From positions 43,405,001 to 43,469,000 of the forward strand of contig OX419755.1 of assembly GCA_948567375.1 (NCBI GenBank): a stretch of 64,000 nucleotides of DNA, written 5' to 3'. The DNA is from Lunularia cruciata. Its lineage: Eukaryota > Streptophyta > Marchantiopsida > Lunulariales > Lunulariaceae. Positions 58,722 through 64,000 of the stretch are shown here, piece after piece. Below the pieces are notes generated by a model. It saw only the letters and a program-made list of their open reading frames with translations. It searched no databases and was not told the DNA's origin. Positions within the stretch are counted from its first letter, which is position 1. The number at the start of each line of letters is the position of its first letter. Both the position numbers and the translations under genes were made by a program.

Positions 58722-59735
58722 ATGTCTGCTGCTGGTGTTGGTCCTGGTGTTGGTGCTCCTGCTGGTGCAATATTTGCTACTCCAGCCATACGATTTGACT
58801 CAACCTTTGTCAAATTCAATGGCAATTATTTCCAATCTTGGAAACATTGTCTTGCCCTCAAACTGAAGGTGGCTTCAGTTTTTACAATTGTTGATGGTAC
58901 TGAAGTTAAGCCCACCTCACCTGCTACTCTACCTGATTGGGAGCATAGGAATCTTGTTGCTCTTGAAGCAATCAATTCAGCATTAACTCCTGAGTTTGTT
59001 CCTACCATCAGCAGGCACATGTTGGCAAGCGAAGCATGGATGGATTTAACAACCATGTACGAAGGTACCGATGATGTCACAATCATGTACCTACTGGACA
59101 CTTTGATGAATTTGAAGATGTGTGAAGGCACCAGTATAGCCAAGCACATTATTTTCGAGGAGTCCTCACCCAATTAGCTGCGGTGAACAACCCAATCGAT
59201 CACCAGCAGGCTAAGCTCCATTTGATGAGATCTATGCCTCCTAGTTTTAAGTATTTTCTGCAATCATTGCGAACACAGAAGGCACTACATCTCTCTGATG
59301 TCATTGCTCTTCTTCTTCAAAAAGAGATCAGTATGAAGTATGAAGGTCTTGTAGAGCAAACAACTGCTCTAGCAGTCACACAAGGCTCTACATCTACTTA
59401 CAGAAACAAAGGTAAAGGCAAGGGGAGCTGGAAGAATGAATCTCATGGTTTTTCTGGTCAGAACTCTTTCAACAGACCTTCTGGTCAGAACTCTTTCAGC
59501 AGATTTCTGGTCAGAATCCTTCCCCTGGTCAGAACTCTTTCAGCAGACCTTCCCGTCAGAATCAGAGTTATTTCTCTACATCTTCTGGAGGAAATTCCTT
59601 CAGACCTTCTATCATCTGTCACTACTGCTCAAAGAAGGGACATCACATCAAAGACTGTCGCAAGCGCATTGCTGATACAAGGGAGAAAGGAGGCAAGGAA
59701 CACCATCACTCCAATGCTTCTACAACTCACCTCTC
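58722..59735 (+). pseudogene. Copia gag
   Basis: The ATG at 58722 (ATGTCTGCTGCT) is chosen over the in-frame GTG upstream, and ATGTCT is conserved in the older copy. Gag motifs include NGNYFQSWKHCLALKLK, EHRNLVALEAINSAL and YLLDTLMNLKMCEG. A one-base loss near 59155 shifts the frame into NNPIDHQQAKLHLMRSMPP. A repeated PSGQNSF stretch and another shift near 59505 follow. A CCHC zinc knuckle (CHYCSKKGHHIKDC) lies at about 59620-59662 in the restored frame. Gag packages RNA into particles. Confidence 0.88.
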
Positions 59736-59736
59736 T

Positions 59737-60279
59737 TTGTACAACGTTGATGTTGTTCCTTCAGTCACTCAGGACAAGAGATGGTACATCGACACTGCTG
59801 CTTCTCAGCACATGACCTACCAACGAACCTGTTTCTTGGTCTATGAAGCATACTCACCACCTAGACAAGTTTACTTGGCTGATGGTTCCAACATTGCTAT
59901 TCTAGGCCATGGGACAGTTTCTGTTAAGCTTGCTTGTTCAGGGAAGTCCTACATGCTAGAAGATGTTCTACATGTTCCTTTGCTGAACAAGAATCTCTAT
60001 TCAGCACTTCAGTTGAGCAAGTCACATGGATCATTTCAGTTAAAGGAAACCAGCATTTTCCTTTATGATGATCTGCAGGATCTGATTGCATCCTGTCCTA
60101 GATTGGATAACTTTTGGCTTCTGGGAGAGTCCATTGAGCAACCTCAAGATGCTCCAGTCTCTACATCAACTCAGCCTCAGCCATCCCAAGCTGCTGCAAT
60201 CTCTATTCCACCTAGGGATACATCTTCTGCTATTACTTCCCTATGGCATCGACGACTTGGGCACATCAGCAAGAATTGA
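59737..60279 (+). pseudogene. Copia protease and GAG-pre-integrase region
   Basis: The protease active site reads WYIDTAASQHMT near residue 20, with Thr-Ala where many copia proteases have Ser-Gly or Thr-Gly. The GAG-pre-integrase motif LWHRRLGHISKN comes at the end, directly followed by a TGA (60277-60279) in what should be continuous pol. A Ser/Pro/Gln-rich linker lies between them. Confidence 0.88.
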
Positions 60280-60690
60280 TTTCAACTTCTACAAGACAAA
60301 GATCTGGTTGCTGGGATGGATAGGATTCATCCTCATTTGTTTCCTGTTTGCTCACCTTGTCTTCATGGCAAGCAAATTCGAATTCCCTTACCTCAGGAAG
60401 GAGCTACTAGAGCCACTGTTCCATTGGCTCTCATCCATTCTGATGTTTGTGGTCCCATCTCTTTTGTCACCTACATTGGTTACAAATACTTTGTGACCTT
60501 CATTGATGATTACACAAGGTACACATTCTTGTATCTACTCAAGTTCAAACATGAAATTTTTACTTGTTTTCAAGAATACGTGACCTATGCAGAGACTCAA
60601 CTCAATCAGAAGGTTCGGGTGTTGCACTCAGACAATGGTGGTGAATACAACTCTGCAGATTTTCATCTTTTCTGCAAAGGCAAGGTATCA
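60280..60690 (+). pseudogene. Copia integrase, first part
   Basis: In the frame of 60316-60690: CSPCLHGKQIRIPLP ends the zinc-binding region, ALIHSDVCGPI holds the first catalytic Asp, FIDDYTRYTFLYLL follows, and VLHSDNGGEYNSADF holds the second. A frameshift near 60680 separates it from the Glu-bearing part. Confidence 0.9.
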
Positions 60691-63110
60691 TGCACCAGTT
60701 CAGCACTCCACATACTCCTCAGCAAAATGGTGTTGCTGAGAGAAAGAACAGAACATTGGTGGAAGCAGTCCGCACTATGTTATTTGAGTCTGGACTCCCC
60801 AAGCCTTACTGGGGAGAGGCACTACACACTGCCAACTTTCTGCAAAATCGATTTCCTACCAAAGCCATCTCCTCTGAAGTCACACCCTTCCAACTCTGGT
60901 TTGGTTATAAACCTAATCTATCCCTACTTCAAATTTTTGGTTGCATTGCTTATGCACATGTTCCGTCTTCTTCCAAATCTAAACTCGATTCTAAATCTTC
61001 CAAGTGTATCTTCCTTGGTTATGATCAGGATAGTAAAGCTGATAGACTACTGAAAATATCTGATAACTCCATTTTTCTGTCAAGAGATGTTCAGTTTCAG
61101 GAACATACCTTTGCTCATGAACATAAACAGTGTTTTGACACTCAGGATGTTCAACTGGATTTCATCTATGATCCGACAATTTTCATTCCCTCTCCTGCTT
61201 CTAGTTCTCAGTCTACCCACCGTCTATCCCCACCAACTCCTACTCAGTCACCTCCTCTCCACAATCTTACAGCTCCAACAATTCTTTCTCCATTACCTTC
61301 TTCTCTACAATCCTTACCTTCTAGTTCTGGCACTCCACACAGGTCCTCAGGATCCTTTATCATTGTTTACTCTAGAAGGCCAAAACCTCTACCTTCTCCA
61401 GATGCTGTCCAAGCACCTTCTGTGCATCAAGGCACCAGGGTTCGCAATCCAGTTCGAAAATATGATGCACTGTTGGAGTCTGCTAATGCATTAAGCGTGT
61501 ATTACTCTGCATCTGACCCTAATCCCGACACTTATGAAGCTGCTATTGCTGGACCTGATTCCTGTAAATGGTTTGAGGCTATTCAAGATGAGCTTCAGTC
61601 CATGGAGAACAATCAAACATGGGTCATCACTGAGTTACCAGCAGGTCACAAGGCAGTCACCTGTAAGTGGATTTTTAAGAAGAAATACGATGCACAAGGT
61701 TTGATCCAAAGGTACAAGGCTAGACTTGTTGCTCGTGGTTTCTCTCAAGTTCCAGGTATTGACTACACAGAGACCTACTCTCCTGTTGTCAAATTCACAA
61801 CAATTCGTGTGCTGCTTGCTTACTCAGCTCAGAATGATTTGGAAGTGCATGCTCTTCATGTCAAAACAGCTTTTCTCAATGGCACATTGACTGAGAAAAT
61901 GTACATGCACATTCCTCCTGGCTTGCTGACTCCTGACCAGCATAAGCAGCAACAAGCCACTAAACAAGGGCAATTGGTTTTACAGCTCTACAAGACTTTG
62001 TATGGTCTCAAACAGTCTGCCAGACAGTGGTATCACAAGTTTGATCAATTTTTACTAGGTTTGGGATTTCAGCGCTCTGGAGCTGATTCTAATCTCTATA
62101 TCTTCCATTCTGGTTCTCATATTGTCATCTTACCTCTTTATGTAGATGATTGCATTCTTGCCAGCAATAACCTTTCTCTTCTCCTCTCTGTCAAAGAGTC
62201 TCTTAAACAGGGTTTTGAGATGACTGATCTGGGAGAGATTAGTCATTGTCTTCAGTTGCAAGTCACAAGAGACAGAAAACAAAGAAAGATCAGTCTATCT
62301 CAAGAGAGATATTTAGGAGAGATTCTTACTCGTTTTCATATGCAACACTGTAAACCTGTTTACAATCCTGTAGAGTCAGGAGTGAGATTAAGTCTTCAGG
62401 ATTGTCCAAAAACCGATCAAGAGAGAGAGTATATGAAAACAGTACCTTACCAATCTGCAGTGGGGAGTTTGATGTGGGCCATGGTCAGCACTAGGCCTGA
62501 TCTGGCTTATGCTGTCAGTTCAGTTGCCAAGTATATGGCAAATCCTGGCCTGAACCATTGGAAGGCTGTCAAAAGGATCTTCCGGTACATTCAAGGTACA
62601 CTGTCACAGGGCCTAACTTACAGTGCATCTAGTACTCCCATTCATGGGTACTCCTACTCAGATTGGGGAGGAGATCAAGACACAAGACGATCTACAGGAG
62701 GATACTGCTTTATCTTCTGTGATGCAGCGGTCTGTTGGTCAAGCAAAAGGCAAGCTTCTGTTTCTTTATCCAGCACTGAAGCTGAATACATGGCCTTGTC
62801 AAAGGCAGCGACTGAAGCAGTATGGCTTAAGCGCTTGTTAAGTGACCTGGGTTTTCCTGGAGAAACTATGAAGCTGTACTGCGACAGCAACAGTGGAATT
62901 GATCTTGTTACTCCAACAAAGCAGCATGAGAGAACAAAGCACATAGACATCAAATTCCACTTTGTCAGAGAAAAGGTGGAAGACAAGGAGATCTCTATTT
63001 CTCGGGTGGACACCAGAGATAATACTGCAGACATTTTTACAAAGGGATTGACTAGAGAACTGCATACAAAGTTTTGTCAGGCACTAGGAGTTATAGATAA
63101 TAGACAATAA
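60690..63110 (+). CDS. Copia integrase C-terminus, reverse transcriptase and RNase H
   Basis: A long open stretch of 806 codons. It starts in the integrase core (TPQQNGVAERKNRTL, third catalytic Glu) and runs through FGYKPNLSLLQIFGCIAYAH and a Ser/Pro-rich linker (about residues 165-255). RT spans about residues 300-545: WIFKKKYDAQGLIQRYKARL, LARGFSQVPGIDYTETYSPV-type motif, LYGLKQSARQWYHKF and LPLYVDDCILASNN with the YVDD core. RNase H is at about 640-780: DWGGDQDTRRSTGGYCFIF, SLSSTEAEYMALS, LYCDSNSGI and DNTADIFTKGL. The part is intact, but in this copy it is cut off from gag by upstream lesions. It starts inside pol, so the first Met is not a real start. Confidence 0.93.
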   Translation: MHQFSTPHTPQQNGVAERKNRTLVEAVRTMLFESGLPKPYWGEALHTANFLQNRFPTKAISSEVTPFQLWFGYKPNLSLLQIFGCIAYAHVPSSSKSKLDSKSSKCIFLGYDQDSKADRLLKISDNSIFLSRDVQFQEHTFAHEHKQCFDTQDVQLDFIYDPTIFIPSPASSSQSTHRLSPPTPTQSPPLHNLTAPTILSPLPSSLQSLPSSSGTPHRSSGSFIIVYSRRPKPLPSPDAVQAPSVHQGTRVRNPVRKYDALLESANALSVYYSASDPNPDTYEAAIAGPDSCKWFEAIQDELQSMENNQTWVITELPAGHKAVTCKWIFKKKYDAQGLIQRYKARLVARGFSQVPGIDYTETYSPVVKFTTIRVLLAYSAQNDLEVHALHVKTAFLNGTLTEKMYMHIPPGLLTPDQHKQQQATKQGQLVLQLYKTLYGLKQSARQWYHKFDQFLLGLGFQRSGADSNLYIFHSGSHIVILPLYVDDCILASNNLSLLLSVKESLKQGFEMTDLGEISHCLQLQVTRDRKQRKISLSQERYLGEILTRFHMQHCKPVYNPVESGVRLSLQDCPKTDQEREYMKTVPYQSAVGSLMWAMVSTRPDLAYAVSSVAKYMANPGLNHWKAVKRIFRYIQGTLSQGLTYSASSTPIHGYSYSDWGGDQDTRRSTGGYCFIFCDAAVCWSSKRQASVSLSSTEAEYMALSKAATEAVWLKRLLSDLGFPGETMKLYCDSNSGIDLVTPTKQHERTKHIDIKFHFVREKVEDKEISISRVDTRDNTADIFTKGLTRELHTKFCQALGVIDNRQ

Positions 63111-63121
63111 CAAAATGTCCA

Positions 63122-63132
63122 TTAAGAGGGGG
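63122..63132 (+). other. Polypurine tract of the copia element
   Basis: TTAAGAGGGGG directly before the 3' LTR. Confidence 0.9.
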
Positions 63133-63381
63133 TGTTAGATTTATAATTAGACATGTTAGTTCCTGTTCACTCATGACTACTGTTCACGGATGACTACTGT
63201 TCACATGAGTTACATGTGAACACCTTAGAGTTAAGTTAAGAGCACATGAGTTACATATTTCACACTGTAGATGCAAAGGTGTGCTCTAAGAGTATGCTCA
63301 TGTACCTATATAATCCCAGTTCTGGGATTATCACTAGTTCAACCCAATCGAGTGCATACTGCTCATTTCATTTTTCTCACA
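63133..63381 (+). repeat. 3' LTR of the copia element
   Basis: 249 bp, TGTTAGATTT to TTCTCACA, matching 58223-58470 with few changes and one extra T near the end. Confidence 0.95.
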
Positions 63382-63386
63382 ATATC
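63382..63386. repeat. Target-site duplication of the copia element (right)
   Basis: ATATC, identical to 58218-58222. Confidence 0.93.
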
Positions 63387-64000
63387 TTCTATTAATCTGG
63401 GTTTTGGGAGAGAAATTCTATCCTCTGTGAATCAATCGTTATGTCTACCTGTTGGTGTTGCTGGTCTTGGTCCTGTTGCTGGTCTTGGTCCTGCTGCTGG
63501 TATTGGTGCTCCTGCTGCTGGCATATTTGCTACTCCATCTATTTGATTTGACTCCACTTTTGTCAAATTCAACTGCAATTATTTCCCGTCTTGAAAACAT
63601 TATCTTGTCCTTAAGTTGAAGGTAGCTTCAGTTTTTATAATTGTAGATGGTATTGAAGTCAAGCCCACCTCCAGCTACTTAATCTGATTGGGAGCACATA
63701 TTCTTGTTGCTCTTGAGGCGATAAATTCAGCATTAGCTTCTGCATTTCTTACTACAATCAGCAGGCACACGTTGGCAAGTGAAGCATGGATAGATTTAAC
63801 TACCATGTTCGAAAGGTACTGATGACATCACAATCATGTACCTACTGGACACTTTGATGAATTTGAAGATGTGTGAAGGCACCCGTGTAGCAAAACACAT
63901 TACCAATATCGTGGAGTCATCACTCTATTGGTTGAGGTGAACAACCCAATCAATGACTAGCAAGCTAAGTTCCATTTGATGTGATCTATACCTTCTAGTT
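63387..64000 (+). pseudogene. Older copia copy, leader end and gag start
   Basis: It continues the leader (CTGGGTTTTGGGAGAGAAAT) and gag of the same family. ATGTCT is at about 63440, then a Gly/Val/Pro-type repeat whose frame is shifted, IFATPSI at about 63520, VASVFIIVDGIEVKPTS and YLLDTLMNLKMCEG. Multiple stops are present. It runs off the window end. Confidence 0.85.

Larger units (their letters stand above)
58223..63381 (+). mobile_element. Ty1/copia retrotransposon, full length, recently inserted
   Basis: A 5.16-kb element with two LTRs of about 248 bp, tRNA-iMet PBS, PPT, ATATC target duplication and gag-PR-IN-RT-RNase H order typical of copia. By eye the LTRs differ at about eight or nine positions plus one indel, roughly 3-4 percent, so the insertion is fairly young. 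Coding is broken by frameshifts near 59155, 59505 and 60680 and a TGA at 60277. It sits inside an older copy of the same family. Confidence 0.95.

Noticed and set aside
62675-63034. Minus-strand open frame of 119 codons inside the copia element
   Set aside because: It is a shadow of the RNase H reading frame on the other strand.
63271-63546. Plus-strand open frame of 91 codons with Gly/Pro/Val repeats
   Set aside because: It begins inside the copia LTR and runs through the leader of the older copy. Only its end overlaps real gag sequence.

Overview
The window looks like nuclear DNA of a land plant with a repeat-rich genome. Nearly everything recognisable is a plant-type transposable element: Ty3/gypsy chromoviruses and Ty1/copia elements primed by initiator tRNA-Met, a PIF/Harbinger transposon, and a LINE remnant. 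The one convincing host gene is split by spliceosomal GT-AG introns and encodes a leucine-rich-repeat (LRR) protein. There is no operon, rRNA, tRNA or CRISPR structure. The species cannot be fixed from the sequence.

Layout, left to right. (1) 1-11683: an old plus-strand Ty3/gypsy element (B1), broken at 152-6760 by a complete minus-strand chromovirus (A) with two LTRs, a 5-bp target duplication, PBS, PPT, gag, pol and a chromodomain. (2) 12300-15308: pol remnant, chromodomain and LTR of another chromovirus (C). (3) 15309-22850: no recognisable gene, only degenerate sequence and short dispersed or tandem repeats. (4) 22850-33010: a satellite-like array split by about 9 kb of inserted DNA. The insert holds a Harbinger-like transposase pseudogene (minus, with one intron), a convergent SANT-like/coiled-coil ORF, and between them a second unrecognised TE-like gene region. 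(5) 33024-35760: a recent 143-bp duplication, two strong hairpins and otherwise blank sequence. (6) 35761-45197: a second, minus-strand copy (B2) of the B family. In both copies pol ends in a PHD-finger-like module where a chromodomain might be expected. (7) 46150-47100: LINE reverse-transcriptase remnant. (8) 49009-56224: minus-strand LRR gene. Twelve exons can be linked with consistent splice phases down to a stop codon; the 5' end was not found. Its introns and upstream region carry about twelve same-strand copies of a short repeat with a CCGTTC/GAACGG palindrome, and one intron is expanded by tandem duplication. (9) 57345-58222: an inverted-repeat element, then the leader of an old copia copy. 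(10) 58223-63381: a relatively young copia element inserted into the leader of that older copy, which resumes at 63387 and runs off the window.

Most elements carry stops or frameshifts and are probably immobile. The LRR gene is the only locus that looks functional. The most unusual observations are the PHD-like module in the B family, a textbook hairpin-templated mutation where element A meets its target, and the palindromic repeat confined to the LRR gene.
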